The position numbers and the translations under genes are program-made. From positions 1,185,552-1,249,551 of the forward strand of contig BCHH01000005.1 in assembly GCA_001599595.1 (NCBI GenBank): 64,000 nucleotides of DNA, read 5' to 3'. Below the pieces are notes generated by a model. It had not been told where the DNA came from. It saw only the letters and a program-made list of their open reading frames with translations, and did not search any database. This document shows, piece after piece, positions 32,098-43,384 of this stretch. Each line of letters starts with the position of its first letter. Positions within the stretch are counted from its first letter, which is position 1. The DNA comes from Beverwykella pulmonaria (lineage: Eukaryota; Ascomycota; Dothideomycetes; Pleosporales; Melanommataceae).

Positions 32098-35000
32098 TTT
32101 AGGGAGGCTCCTGAGTAGACACACAATGGGCAAGAGGGAGACGTGGGTGGCAGCGTTGGCCTGCAGCTTGGGCACAGCTTTGGGCTCTGGGCTTGCGCGC
32201 GCTGGAGGGTGTGCAGGCGGGCGGAGGGTGAGGGCGGGATGCACAAGGGGGCGGCCAAGCCTGTGGATGGCGGAGCGCGGCGGAGAGTGTGTGCGCCAAC
32301 GAGTGAATGTTACAGCCTTGAAACGAGCGTGAGGCCAGACTTGCTGGAGGAGAGAACACAAACGGGAGGCTGTCGGGCGATCACGCGCGCCCAGCGGCAG
32401 CAAAGGGTCGTTGAAGAGTCGCAACAGGCCCGCGATGCCACCGTAGTAGAGGGTTTTGCTGTGAACGAGGGACGGGCCAATGGCGGCCGCGTGTTCCGAC
32501 CTGCGTGGTGTTCTAGACCGCGCCCAAGCCACAGCGACTCCACTCCACACCCGCACATGGCCTGATACTCAACGATTCCCATGCCTCTCCTCTCTCCTCT
32601 CACCGCACAGTCAGCACTGATACATCAATCAGATCCAAGTAATCCCGCGGTGGAGCTCGTGTGCCTCGCCTGCCACCGCTGCCGCTGCTGCCACCCGTTG
32701 ACAGCGCCGATCCCCTCGTCTTCCTCGATGTGAAACGTGTCGGCATCTGCACTGCGCCCGATTAAGTGCTCTGCTCTCGCCAAAATCGCATGATTTCTTC
32801 CCTCCTCGCTGATAGCGTTGCTTCCTCATCCGTACCCCTACCACGGCACTTCTCCCTCCGCTCCCCGTTCTCCTGCACTCCTTCACTTCTGCATCGTGGG
32901 TGCTTTGTACATAAGCACTCCGTATATCGCCTCGCCCGACCAAACTAACGGCAGCACCATGCACGCAACTGCATGCGTCCCTAGCCATGACCGCCGTCTC
33001 GGGTGCCGGGCCATGGGAGTCTGGACTCATCAAGGCATTGTGTGCTGCCTAGCGCTCACCACCATGTCTATCGTGGAAATGGCCTCCCAGATGCGCCCTT
33101 TTCCGTTTTGTATCCTCCCCCCTCCTTCTTCTTCTTTCCACCCCGTTCTTTGCATTAGACCCGATGATGCGGACACGGAACTGAACGGCAAACAGATCGG
33201 GCCACCTGTTGCTTCTTCCGGTGCCCATGAGTATGCGTTGCTGCTTCAGATCAAAGGCATGAACTGCCTCAGAGCATCAATTCAATGTCAAGCTTGGGGG
33301 CAGTTTATATTATAGGTGTCGACGCTGGAAGCGAGCCAACTTCTCTGGAGCAAACAGGCCTGAAGTCTCGAGACCTGTGCATCCCACTCCCAGGCTCATT
33401 TGTATCACACCGAGCATGTACACGACGGGGGCTGTCATGTGAATGCCTCAGGATGCCTGTTGGGTGATCCCCGCAAAACTCCGACAGAAGAAATCACAGT
33501 GAGGGGTTTCTTCAACCGGAAAAGAGAAATCTCTTTCCGCATCAGACTCGCCAAGCCACCACCGAGACGTCTGCTCGTATACAGACTTAGTCCTCTCGGC
33601 TTGATACCGTGTAGAGCATAGTATTAGCGAAGCTACTGTCTAATGTCTGCTCTCTGCATGTGCCACGGATTCAACGCGAGCGTTCATTCGCAGGTCCCTT
33701 ATCCAGTTAGTCGGTTGCTGAGTACTCCAATTAATTTGGCACATCACACTCAGAGACAGGTGCGTGATTATTTCAACAGTGCTAAAGGCGAGATTCTCTC
33801 AAGGCTAATTCTCTAGTCCTATGCCACACTCGCCTATAGCTCCGTATGGTCTTGCTTTACCTCACTCGAATAAACACAATACCTCCCCAATCTGACTGGA
33901 TTAAGCATCTACTGCATGCCAGGACTCTACAGTACCATTCTTCAATAATATTACCGCCCTGCTACCTACATCTATAATACACCAGCGCTACCACCAACCC
34001 AACAGTGGTAGGAGGATGCTCATATTCATAGTAGGCATCCGCTACGCAACATACCCGTTAAAGGGTAGGGCAGTATTACTCATTAGCCATCTACAAATTT
34101 GTCGAGAATGCAAATGAAATGTCAAAATAATCGCTTGAAACAAGTAAGCAAGACAGCCAAAACAGAAGACCTCATACTACAAACTTGCGCAGCTCAATCT
34201 ACACCTGACCAAGATATGTATGGCCTTGAGATGCTTTGAAGGCAATTCATCTTGTTCAAGGTGCCTTTTGCCTTCCCTATTAGACTGACATCCATCACCT
34301 AGGCCCCCAAAAATAATGGCGCTACAACGTAAAACTCTTCATTACACATTTGGGTAATGCCCCGCACTGCTTGGTTCCCCCAGTCATATTCCTGTCGCCG
34401 CACAGAGGCTTGAAAGATTTCCAGTGAATGTATATGCACGTGCTCTCGCCAATACCTGTCTTCGCGGCTAAACCTCCCGCGTTTTTTATCTTAGCCCCAT
34501 CGTCGATTATCTCCTGTGCCACTCGCCAAGGCTCTCTATCATTAGCCATAGGTCCTCAATCCTCATTGGCCAGGAAAAGCCGATTCTCAACCTCTGATTA
34601 GCCACGAATGTAGTCTTGCTCGCCTTGCACTGAAAGCGCCTTTCCTCTACTTCTATGTTCTCTTTGTTGTGTCTACTTCCTTACCATTAAACCTTTTTAA
34701 GAATTCTGTGGCGTAGAGGGGGCAAAGAGGGGTGCCAAAATCACGATTCTAGATCTTCCAAGATTTTAAGGCGTTGCCAAGCCCCGCTAACAGAGTCACC
34801 TAATGATGACTAATCACATAAGCCCTCACTGAGGGCTCCTCCAGCAGTGTGCGCGTGTGCACGTTACTTTTAGCCTTTTATGCCTAAATAGTTTGGGTTG
34901 CAAGTACCTCATTGCCGTTCCTTTACAAGTCAGGTCATCGTGGTTATCATTGAAACCGAGGGCTCGTATCAATCAACCCCCTAAGCGACTCCCAGGTTAG

Positions 35001-35502
35001 CCCACTTGTCGTCTGCCACAAACCACTCACGTCTAAATCGAACCGCACACTCATTCTTTGCGCTATCGTGTATAGGACGTGACGACGGCATCAGTCTAGT
35101 TGGGATCAATTCTTGAGGTATGTGCCTGCCGTCGCTGCTGTTTTTTTTTTGTTTTCGAAAACTTGTGAAATTTTCATTGCCCTGCTCTATTGCCTATGTC
35201 GTTCTTAAGACTTGCTACGTTTGCATCCATCCTTCTGCACTCTTTTTTCTTTCTTCTAACTAATGTTCCAATGCATTTCTTTCTTCATCCCGTCTTGACA
35301 CTCCCCTAAGCTATATGTACTCGCCTTAAAAAACAAAAGCCTTTATTCTTAAACTCTAACCAACACCTCCAAGCCAACCCTCACGACAGCCCCTCAGCTC
35401 ACTATCAAAAGCTTCAAATCCATTGTCGAGCAACACTGGATGGTCCTTCCTCCTCAGACGTGAGAGTAAAGGATAGGAGAAGGGCACTTCTAGACCACAG
35501 AT
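32098..35502. other. Long intergenic region
   Basis: 3.4 kb contain no convincing gene. ORFs at 32143-32565 and 32818-33315 (+) and 34322-34549 (-) lack motifs. The last, MANDREPWRVAQEIIDDG, has a helix-turn-helix look but no continuation. A cluster of hairpins lies at 33944-34080. The stretch at about 35140-35330 is poly-T/pyrimidine-rich, typical of a fungal promoter, and leads to the RPC9 start. Confidence 0.5.
33944..34080. other. Cluster of nested inverted repeats
   Basis: Two perfect hairpins sit side by side: CTACCAC/GTGGTAG (33988-33994 with 34005-34011) and GGATGC/GCATCC (34014-34019 with 34035-34040). They lie inside an imperfect outer pair, TAATATTACCGCCCT (33946-33960) with AGGGCAGTATTA (34067-34078). 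This could be a structured RNA or the end of a palindromic mobile element. It is not a recognisable tRNA. Confidence 0.4.
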
Positions 35503-36426
35503 ATGCATGTACGTCTTCATCTCCATCACCCTGCTTGATCCTCCTCACTACCCCCCTTCCCTTTCTCATATCCTACTTCGAACGCTCAATCTCTCATCTC
35601 CTGCGCCTCCCTCCGCGAACCACACATACCTCCACTCTCGAAACTGCAGCGTGCCTATCTTTTCCCCACTCCATCCATCAGCCTAACGCCCCCTAGATCA
35701 AGAATGCCCAAAGCGCCCTCCTCTCCAACCACGAACTCCTCCTGCACCTCCGTTCCGAAGAAGCAGAATATTCCGGCACTGACGGAACGAACCGCAGCCG
35801 CCCAAAACCCGGCGGCTTAAAACACGTTCTTGCCGATGTAGGCATTATATTATCCCTGATACAATCCACATTTCCCGGCTTCACCGACTGACTGAGCTTC
35901 ATGCAAACAGACGTTAACCTATCTATCCCCGCCGCCAATTACGGATGAAGATTCGTCGAACGCTTCGCACCTCGCTGATCTGACAAGCGTACATGCGACG
36001 AGGCCGATGACACTGTATAAAGGCCCGCACAGCTTGTTCCGCGCACTGAGCCCAAAGTATAGGCTGAATAAGGCGGAGTATTTACAGATCTACAATCTCA
36101 GACCCAGAACGGTGCTGGAATTGGATCTTATTGTCGAAGAGGTAACTACTCCTTTCGGACTGCGTCTCAGCACCCCTATTTTCTATTCCACCTCTACCCG
36201 TTACAAAGGCAGCAGGGTGATTGTGTAATTGCTGATAAAAGTTATATAGTCGTCCGATCGATTTCAGGAACATGAGATGGCTGATATCCTCGCCATCATC
36301 AACCACGTCTTCGACGAGGAGGAAGGTCTTATCCCTGCCGGTGTGGAAGAGCACGAGATGGAGAAGATCAACAACAAACTGCTGGGCGCGGCGAAGAAGA
36401 AGGGTGTAAGGCGGAGGAAAGTTTAG
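35503..36426 (+). CDS. RPC17: DNA-directed RNA polymerase III subunit RPC9 (Rpc17/CRCP)
   Basis: Four exons give 178 aa: 35503-35508 (only ATG CAT), 35697-35837, 35911-36141 and 36268-36426, with introns of 188, 73 and 126 bp. Joined, the start reads MH-IKNAQSALLSNHELLLHL, aligning with the M-x-I-...-A-Q-S-A-x-L-x-N-x-E start of RPC9 orthologues. The Rpb4-like core follows, with RALSPKYRLNKAEYLQIYNLRP and LDLIVEE, then INHVFDEEEG and a basic tail KKKGVRRRKV. It pairs with Rpc25 to form the Pol III stalk used in initiation on tRNA and 5S genes. The six-base coding exon is forced by the absence of any other in-frame ATG before the conserved motif and by a good GTACGT donor and CCCTAG acceptor. 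Confidence 0.85.
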
Positions 36427-36883
36427 ACGAGCTCGGATTGCCGAGAGAGAAGGCGGAGGAACGGCAAGGATGGTAAACGCTCGAGACTGTGAAGGATGCT
36501 GAGAGGGTGGTGCGTACTAGTCGACTGGACATGTTTCAGGGGGAGGTGCGGACAATCGACTCGCATTCACAGCAGCTATTGGTACTACACATCACGTGAG
36601 ATCACAATTGTACTCTTAGATTGAACATTTCAGCTTCATTTTAACCATCTGCCATTCTTCGTCGCGGGTATCCACCTCCCATCAACCCCTCTCCACCCCA
36701 CCATCCTCCCGGCCCCAGCTCAAGGGGAAAAAAAATATACACAAGCCCAACCCATGCGCCACTCTCCCATAGATTCACGACAGAGATACAAATCAGAAGC
36801 CCCAACGCCGTCCCCATTTTGACATATCAACAGAAACAAGCAAGATCTCAGTGCAGATGGCTCCCCAGCAACAAAGACGTGAA
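36427..36883. other. Convergent 3' spacer
   Basis: The 3'-3' space between RPC9 and NOP58. No feature beyond A-rich stretches is seen. Confidence 0.4.
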
Positions 36884-38763
36884 CTAATCCTTGCTCTTCT
36901 TCTTCTTTTTCTTCTCGCCCTTCTCACCGTCGTCGTCGTGTTTCCTCTTTTTGCCGTCTTTCTTTGCTTCTTTGGCTGCCTTCTTGGCTGCCTTGGCCGC
37001 ACGCTTGGCTTCGCGTTCTGCTTTCCGCGCCTTCTTAGCCTCCTTCTCCGCCTTTTTTGCGGCTTTGCTGTCAGCCTTGGGTGTGACGGCGGCTGTTTCT
37101 TCCTCCGAAGGCTCTTCGTGTCCGGCATCGGCGTCGGCCATGGTCTCGTCCTCGTCTTCGCTCTCGACTTCCTGCACAAGAGGCTTCTTGGGCGCAGCGG
37201 CACCATTTGTCTTGGCCTTCTTCGCCGCAGGCTCGTCGCCCGTCAAACCATCAGCATCTGGGTTGTACTTCCTGGCCTCTTTGACTTCCCATTTCTGTGC
37301 TACGGGCACTTGGTTCGCGTTGCCCAATGCTTTCAATGGCTTGCCCTCCAGCGCTCTTAGTCTCCGCTCGATCGCTGCTCGTGCGCTGCGACCCATCTCA
37401 GACTTCTCTTCTTCGGTGGGCTCGTTGGACGTGTCTTCGGAGGTGACGCCCCAGGTGCTGAGGGAATCGATGCGCAGACCGAGGGCGGATTTGGCGGCGA
37501 GCATGCGGGCAATTTTGCCCTTGTTCTTGCCGGTTGCTTGGCCAATGAGGGAGGCGTGGTAGATGAGCTGCGTACAGTTAGTATACATTTCAGAGAGACG
37601 TATCCTGACAGGGCATTGAAACTCACTCCGTATTTGGGCGTGTCATGCTTCGTCTTGAGCGCTCTGAATAGCGCCTTTTCGGCGCCAAGAATCTGAATAG
37701 TGGAACCGGGCGATTTGGCGAGGTTCATAATGGAGCCTGCGTGGGCGATCAACCGCGCGCCGACCAACTCGCCGACAAGAGCTGTGAGGTTAGGTGCAAG
37801 TGCCTGCATGCGCGTACTGAGGTAGTTGGAGAGATTGGTGCGGTGTTCTGTCAGATCGACGACCTGCTCCGCGAGCGCGCTGGTGGTTTCGAGGTCTTCG
37901 TCAGAGATTTCGGTGCCCATGGACATCTCGGCAGCCTTCTTGACGGCCTCTTCAATTTCTTCTGGCAGGACAGCCTGACTATGATTAGCAATTTGGACAT
38001 GCTAGCAAGTGTGGTGATGCCCATACCGAAAGATCAGCCTTTCTGGCATTCGATCGGAAACCCATCTTGACCACCACCCGCGCATAGGCGAGGTTGTCGT
38101 TCAGGATCTTGGCCAGCTCGGGGAAATGCCACCCGTACCACTCCTTCACTCGCATGGCATATGTGTTCAGCTGCTTATCCAGCACGTCCAAGCTCGCAAT
38201 GGACTGGATGATCATGGTGTCGACCTTGTCAGGCGAGAACTTGAGCTTGTGGCGCGAGAGCGAATGCGACAGGCCGAGACGTGTGCTGTCGATCTCGGAC
38301 GGGATCAGGTCGGGGACGAGCGAGGACATGTGCTCGCGGATGGCGCGGTAGACCTCCTGCGTCGACGTGTCGGAGATGGGCTTGAGCGAGAGGCCGGGCA
38401 GCTGCGAGATGGCATTGCCGAGCTTGGGGTCCGCAATCGCCAGCGACGCCTTGGTCTCGTCACGCAGCTCGTTGAGGAGCGTGGTCAGCATGGGCGTGAC
38501 CTTGCCCTCGGTCAGAGCCGCGGCTTCTGTGAGTGCGGCATTGGCGTGCTCGAATTTCTGGCGGGTGCAGGGTCAGTCCAACCGCGTACAGCAGTTCAAT
38601 CAAAGTCGGCACGCACAGTGAACTTCTTGAGCTTCAGCGCGCCCACGGTGCCCTCGGCGGAGGCAATGTCCTCCTGCAGGGTGCTGCTCTTGAGCAGCTT
38701 CTTGTCCTTTGCCTTGAAGAGCGCATAGCCGGCGCTGGTCTCGGTCAGGATGAACAGGCCCAT
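36884..38763 (-). CDS. NOP58: NOP58, box C/D snoRNP core protein
   Basis: Four exons (38763-38617, 38557-38027, 37974-37627, 37567-36884) with introns of 59, 52 and 59 bp, all phase 0, give 569 aa. The start [20 protein letters not shown] is characteristic of NOP58 rather than NOP56. Next come the coiled-coil region and the NOP domain, with [39 protein letters not shown] and [19 protein letters not shown]. The C-terminal tail has alternating Lys/Glu/Asp-rich blocks ending KKKKKKSKD. The protein assembles with NOP56, fibrillarin and Snu13 to guide 2'-O-methylation of rRNA in the nucleolus. The gene is divergent from the Arp10-like gene with a 343-bp shared promoter. Confidence 0.96.
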
Positions 38764-39106
38764 TGTCGCTGGTCGTGGCTGCCCCAATGAGCAGCGTGGG
38801 AGCTTCGTGGGCGGGTCGGGAGGGTAGGCGGGGGCGTGCGTGTGTCGGCGGGGGGAGTTGCGATGTTCGTGGCTGCCAAATGTGCGTGGATGGAGCTCCA
38901 GGAAAAATTATCAAAAGTTCGACTCGCCAAGCCGCTAACCGTGTGAAGTGTAGTCCATCCGTCGGGTGAGCCGACATTGACCCGAATGCACCAACACCAA
39001 GGACGAGAACATTCGCATCCATTGTTTGCTTTCTCTGCGGGCACTCGTCTCGCTGCTATGCGTTGAACGGCACCCACCACCGCCCGCCGCGCTCATTGCA
39101 TCCACC

Positions 39107-40810
39107 ATGTCGTCCGGCACCGGCGCCGACCGCAAGGCCTCTGCCTCTCTCCGTGCCGGCAAAGGCTCCACGCCTCTGCGTGTCCAGGACCTCGCATCCA
39201 CGCCCGAATCGCCTCGCACGCCGCCCGGCCGCTCCTCTGCCTCTCTTTTCGGCTCCCCGGGAGGCAGCTACCGGACCGAAGACGACTACATCGTGCTCGA
39301 ACTGGGATCGCGGTTTGTGCGCGGAGGATTTCCTGGCGAGAGCACCCCGCGGTGCACGCTTTCCTTTGGGCCCGACCAGCAGCGGCGGATAGGAGACTAC
39401 AGACAGTGGGACCCCGACTACGGGCAGACGAGGCGGAAGAGGAGGAGAGGCCAAGAGTGGGGGCAAGAGTACGAGCTGTACCGCACGGACTTGACACAAC
39501 TCGACATGGGCTTGGTCGAGGACAAGTTCGAGAGGGCCATGAGGGAGGCATACAACAAGTACTTCCTAATCGACCCAAAGCCGCGACGGATATTGCTTGC
39601 GCTGCCGCCGCGCATGCCTCATCCTCTGATGTCCACGGTGCTGCAAATATTGTTCAGCAACATGCAGGCACCGAGCATTACGCTTCTGTCGTCCCCGGTG
39701 CTGTCGACGGTTGCGGCTGGGCTGCGGTCTGCACTGGTGGTGGATATTGGCTGGGCGGAGACAATCGTCACCGGCGTGTGCGAGTATCGCGAGGTGCACG
39801 AGAGGCGGACCATCCGAGCTGGCAAGCTCCTTAGCGAAGAGATGGCGAAGTTGCTGAACACGGAACTGGACGACGACGCAGATCCGGGGGCGCCCAAGGC
39901 CGAAATCTCATTCGAGGAAGCCGACGAGGTCCTCACACGGGTCGGCTGGTGCAAATCGCGGCCCAGGTCGAACCGCAACACTCTCTACTTCCCGGCACGC
40001 ACATCGCCCATCCTAGAGGAATTCGAAGACGCCGTCGAAACTCCCGAACCGACCGTTACGATCCCGTTCCCGCGCTCCACGCCACCAACGTCGCTCACCA
40101 TTCCCTTTGCTGACCTCGCCAAACCCGCCGAGAAGGCCCTCTTCGCAACAGACACGGCTTTGAACGAATTCGACGACCACGAGCTGCCCCTCCACCACCT
40201 CATATACCGCGCGCTGCTCTCTCTCCCGATGGATGTCCGCCGCCTATGCATGGCTCGTATCATTATCACCGGCGGCGTGTCCAACTTGCCTGGCCTCAAA
40301 TCCCGCATCCTCGCTGAACTCGAAGCACTCACCCAGCAGCGCGGCTGGGATCCCGTCCGCACGTATGGCTCAGCTAGCGCAAGACATGAGGCGCGTCTTC
40401 GCCAGCAGAAGGAGAATCTTGAACTGCGCCGAGAAGAGGGCGAGGATAAGATCTCATCTCTCGATCCCGATGCACCTGTATCCGCCGGATTGAAGGAACC
40501 TGAAGAAGATGCCATCGACCAAAAGCTTGCGCACGCGGCTCTTCGCAACGGGCCACCCCCTGTGTGCTCAGTCGGCGGCACGATCCGTGGGGTTGAGACT
40601 CTAGGTGCGTGGGCTGGGGCAAGTCTGGTGGCAAAAGAGAGGATTAAAGGCATTGTAGAGATCGAGCGGGAACGATTCTTGGCACATGGTTTGCAAGGTG
40701 CTACGAGAGAGAAAGAGGTCTCTGTGGTTCCGCAAAGACAGAGCATGGGCCCAAATGTGGGAAGAACTGCTGGTGAGAGGTTCAGCTGGACGCTTGGTAT
40801 ATGGGCGTAG
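39107..40810 (+). CDS. Actin-related protein, Arp10-like (dynactin pointed-end)
   Basis: A single exon; the ATG at 39107 gives 567 aa. An upstream in-frame ATG at 39026 would add 27 residues without homology-like features and was not chosen. After a Ser/Pro-rich N-terminus the actin fold begins YIVLELGSRFVRGGFPGE. Later parts are LGLVEDKFERAMREAYNKYF-type segments (read MGLVEDKFER), ITLLSSPVLSTVAAGLRSALVVDIG when read across, and IIITGGVSNLPGLKSR. The nucleotide-binding loops are degenerate compared with actin. The family is the fungal Arp10/Arp11 group (N. crassa ro-7), a dynactin component for dynein cargo transport. Insertions such as an Arg/Glu-rich stretch near residues 450-470 are usual in fungi. 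Confidence 0.82.
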   Translation: MSSGTGADRKASASLRAGKGSTPLRVQDLASTPESPRTPPGRSSASLFGSPGGSYRTEDDYIVLELGSRFVRGGFPGESTPRCTLSFGPDQQRRIGDYRQWDPDYGQTRRKRRRGQEWGQEYELYRTDLTQLDMGLVEDKFERAMREAYNKYFLIDPKPRRILLALPPRMPHPLMSTVLQILFSNMQAPSITLLSSPVLSTVAAGLRSALVVDIGWAETIVTGVCEYREVHERRTIRAGKLLSEEMAKLLNTELDDDADPGAPKAEISFEEADEVLTRVGWCKSRPRSNRNTLYFPARTSPILEEFEDAVETPEPTVTIPFPRSTPPTSLTIPFADLAKPAEKALFATDTALNEFDDHELPLHHLIYRALLSLPMDVRRLCMARIIITGGVSNLPGLKSRILAELEALTQQRGWDPVRTYGSASARHEARLRQQKENLELRREEGEDKISSLDPDAPVSAGLKEPEEDAIDQKLAHAALRNGPPPVCSVGGTIRGVETLGAWAGASLVAKERIKGIVEIERERFLAHGLQGATREKEVSVVPQRQSMGPNVGRTAGERFSWTLGIWA

Positions 40811-41818
40811 GTGGTTCATCTGTTTTCTGTCGGGCTCCATTTGCCTCCAGCTGCGGTGAACCTGAGACTAAGGTTAAGAAACAAATCTTGCTAGTAGCTA
40901 GTGCTATTTGATACCCCCCCTGTCATATTCAGCAGACGCTTTATCGAGCTGATATCTCTTTTCAATTCTTTATTCAGTGTGAGATGCAGTCTTCTTTTGC
41001 GTCGTGTATCTTTCAGCCACACAGTTGCATCTGAACCTTCCAGATCAGAAGTCTTATCCAACTTCATAAAGTTTCAGATAACCCATTAAGCATTGTCACA
41101 ACCAGTCCATATCTTCAGTCCTTCTCCTATTGCATCTTAATTCCCACCTTCCGAACTTACGATGCTGTTGTTTACCAGGTCTGTTGCAATCTGCTGCTCA
41201 TGCTCCCTGTCCCTTCCTTCCACACTGGCTCTTCAACATCTACCCAACTACCTAATCGTTTCATATTTTCCAGCGAGAATTTTATCTTATCTTCTAGAGA
41301 AGCTATCCATAGATGTCAGTTCTCCTTACCATCAGACATGTTCGCCGTCGGACGTTGAATCACATGTATATCATAGATGAGGCTGAGAGCTCCACCGAAG
41401 GGTTCCTGCTCAAAACAATGGCCCAGCTACCTCTTATATCAGCCCTCACATCCGTCACATTTAGTAGAAGTTTTTTCGAGTTCTTTTTCTTATAGCAATC
41501 TCATGTATTACAAGTCTGACCGCGGATCGGTGTCTCGTAAGGCATCTCGGCAAGGCATCTCAGCAAGGCATCTCAGCAAGCCGGTGGAAGACGCAACGAT
41601 TTAATAAGGCATCTCAGCAACTCAGCGAGGCATTTCAGCAACTCGGTGATCCAGCGAATAAGCACGACTATGTAGACCTTGGTTCTATCTGTTAAAAACA
41701 TGGAGCCAATCGCACAGAGCCGCAAGGACTTTAAAACCGCACAGTGTCCCATCACCCAAACGTCCCTCGAGCTCTCTCTTCGGTCAGCCCTTTGGTCCTT
41801 CGGTCCTCTCCACTAAAA
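40811..41818. other. Intergenic with short tandem repeats near its 3' end
   Basis: About 1 kb upstream of the first C2H2 paralogue. Small ORFs at 41162-41604 have no motif. The tandem repeats at 41539-41640 are given separately. Confidence 0.45.
41539..41640. repeat. 13-bp tandem and scattered repeats, AAGGCATCTCAGC
   Basis: Three head-to-tail copies begin at 41539, 41552 and 41565. Two further diverged copies follow at about 41605-41640, where the core CTCAGCAA recurs. They lie about 180-280 bp upstream of the first C2H2 paralogue's ATG and could be a repeated binding site or simple slippage. Confidence 0.7.
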
Positions 41819-43384
41819 ATGGAACCAGAAAATCGGACCGACTCGTCTCAATGGTCCATTCAACTTAGCCCGGAGCAGTTCAACATATGGGAATCCCCCA
41901 GCAATCCTTATATTCAACATCCACCAGAACCATTTTACTTTGACTTTGACTACGTAAATTACAGTGGCGACCAACCTCAATCCACAGGTAGCGCAATGCC
42001 GTCTCCGGGCCTACCTACGGTATATCCCTCTATCTCCACTCATATATCAAATATTAACGTTTGCGCCTAGCAGCATGAACTTAGCAATTCTGACAACGGC
42101 GCACACGAGCTTCATTCTACACCTGTACAGCCAAACTTTCCTCCACAACTACATGTACCGATACTGTTAGAAAGGCCCATCTCACCGTCTAAACGTCAAT
42201 TTCAATGCCCGATCTATCAAACCGATCGTCTCGCTGGCGGTAGGACTTCGTGCAAAGGGGTCAAGGGCGACAATATGGCAGCGGTCCGACGCCATATAAA
42301 TCGCAGCCACAACCAATTCACCAAGTTATGTCCTGCGTGCAACCAAGATATCATCAATGAGCAGGAATTCCAAACTTACCATGGCAACGATGGCAAGAAT
42401 TGTACATTGTACCAGCAACAACAGCGCAGGGGCAAAGCAGCTGAGGAGCAGTGGAACGCGCTTTGTCGTAAGCTACGGCCATCTCTGGCTCAACTTCCAA
42501 GCCCTTGTAAGAACTCATATGAGGAAGCGCCGCCACTACTAACATTGACTTGTAGATGTTGAACTATCGACTCTTATTTGCTCCTCGGATAGGCCAGGCT
42601 CACAACAGCACACAGATCGAGATATAACCCCAAATGTTACCGGACAAAACTTCTACACCTCTTCTTCGTCGCACACTGCAGAAACAGAATCCCAACGCGA
42701 ATCCCGACCAGCTGAGACTTACCAAAACCCATATGAGCTCAATTTTGTGCCTCGGCCAGACGAAACTAGGTACTCGTCGAATGTATCATCAGTGGCTCCT
42801 CATGAGTTTGGAAACCTCTACCCCCAGTCTCCGCCCCAGTTCGCAGAGACGCAAACCCAACACGATACCCACCCAGTTGACGCCTATGGGGGTCTACATG
42901 ACCTCAATTTTGGGTCTGTGCCAGAGGGGATCGCCTACTTTCCAAGCCTGACATCGGGGGGACCCACTTCACTTACCCTTGGGTTTGGAGGATACCAGCA
43001 AGACAAGAAGACAGAGCAAACCATCATACCGCAGACACTGGAGAATGTAAGTTTCAATACAAGATACGAGAGGAATAAGCTAATGAACGATGGCAGTAGA
43101 ACCAAACTTGCGTGTCAAGCTCTCCTTATTCTTTGCGTGGAGACACTGTGACTTGCCCTCGCTGTGGTACGGAGCTCTCGGGTGTGTATGCGAGTGGTAA
43201 TCTTACCAGGCATCAGAAAAGCAAAAAATGTGCATCGTCAAGCAGAAGAAAAGAGTATCCGTGCGACATTTGTGGCACCAATGTTTACCAACGGTCAGAT
43301 GCACTTCTTAAACACAGGCGCAAACAGCATGGTGCTCCCGGCCCAATCAAGAAAACGGGATTTCCGGACCATTCAGCGGAATGA
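41819..43384 (+). CDS. C2H2 zinc-finger protein, paralogue A
   Basis: Four exons (41819-42019, 42071-42506, 42556-43046, 43100-43384) with intron phases 0, 1, 0 give 470 aa. Exon 2 carries a fungal Cys/His region: FQCPIYQTDRL...CKG...MAAVRRHINRSH, then LCPACNQDI, then WNALCRKLRP. Exon 3 is low-complexity, Ser/Gln/Pro-rich. Exon 4 has one C2H2-like motif (CPRCGTEL...LTRHQ) and one canonical finger (C-x2-C-x12-H-x4-H, CDICGTNVYQ...H). Probably nuclear and DNA-binding. The same layout of exons and fingers is found in the neighbour at 44683-46509, so the two are a tandem duplication. The ATG at 41819 was chosen because the upstream extension to 41744 is Ser-rich and unneeded. No named family is recognised. 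Confidence 0.72.

Noticed and set aside
31400..32565. Plus-strand ORFs of 87-168 codons
   Set aside because: They are antisense to the Pro/Ser-rich N-terminal exon of the 30147-32097 gene and reflect its low complexity.
32818..33315. 165-codon plus-strand ORF
   Set aside because: No motif, an irregular composition, and no start context. It is treated as chance in a long intergenic region.
36891..37562. Long plus-strand ORF (223 codons) rich in Phe/Ser opposite NOP58
   Set aside because: It is the antisense of the Lys/Glu/Ala-rich NOP58 tail. Low-complexity repeats keep the reverse frame open.
38126..38728. 200-codon plus-strand ORF
   Set aside because: It overlaps NOP58 exons 1-2 in antisense and has no motif.
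39985..40746. 253-codon minus-strand ORF
   Set aside because: It is antisense to the Arp10-like gene, with Ser/Arg-rich composition typical of a reverse-frame shadow in GC-rich coding DNA.
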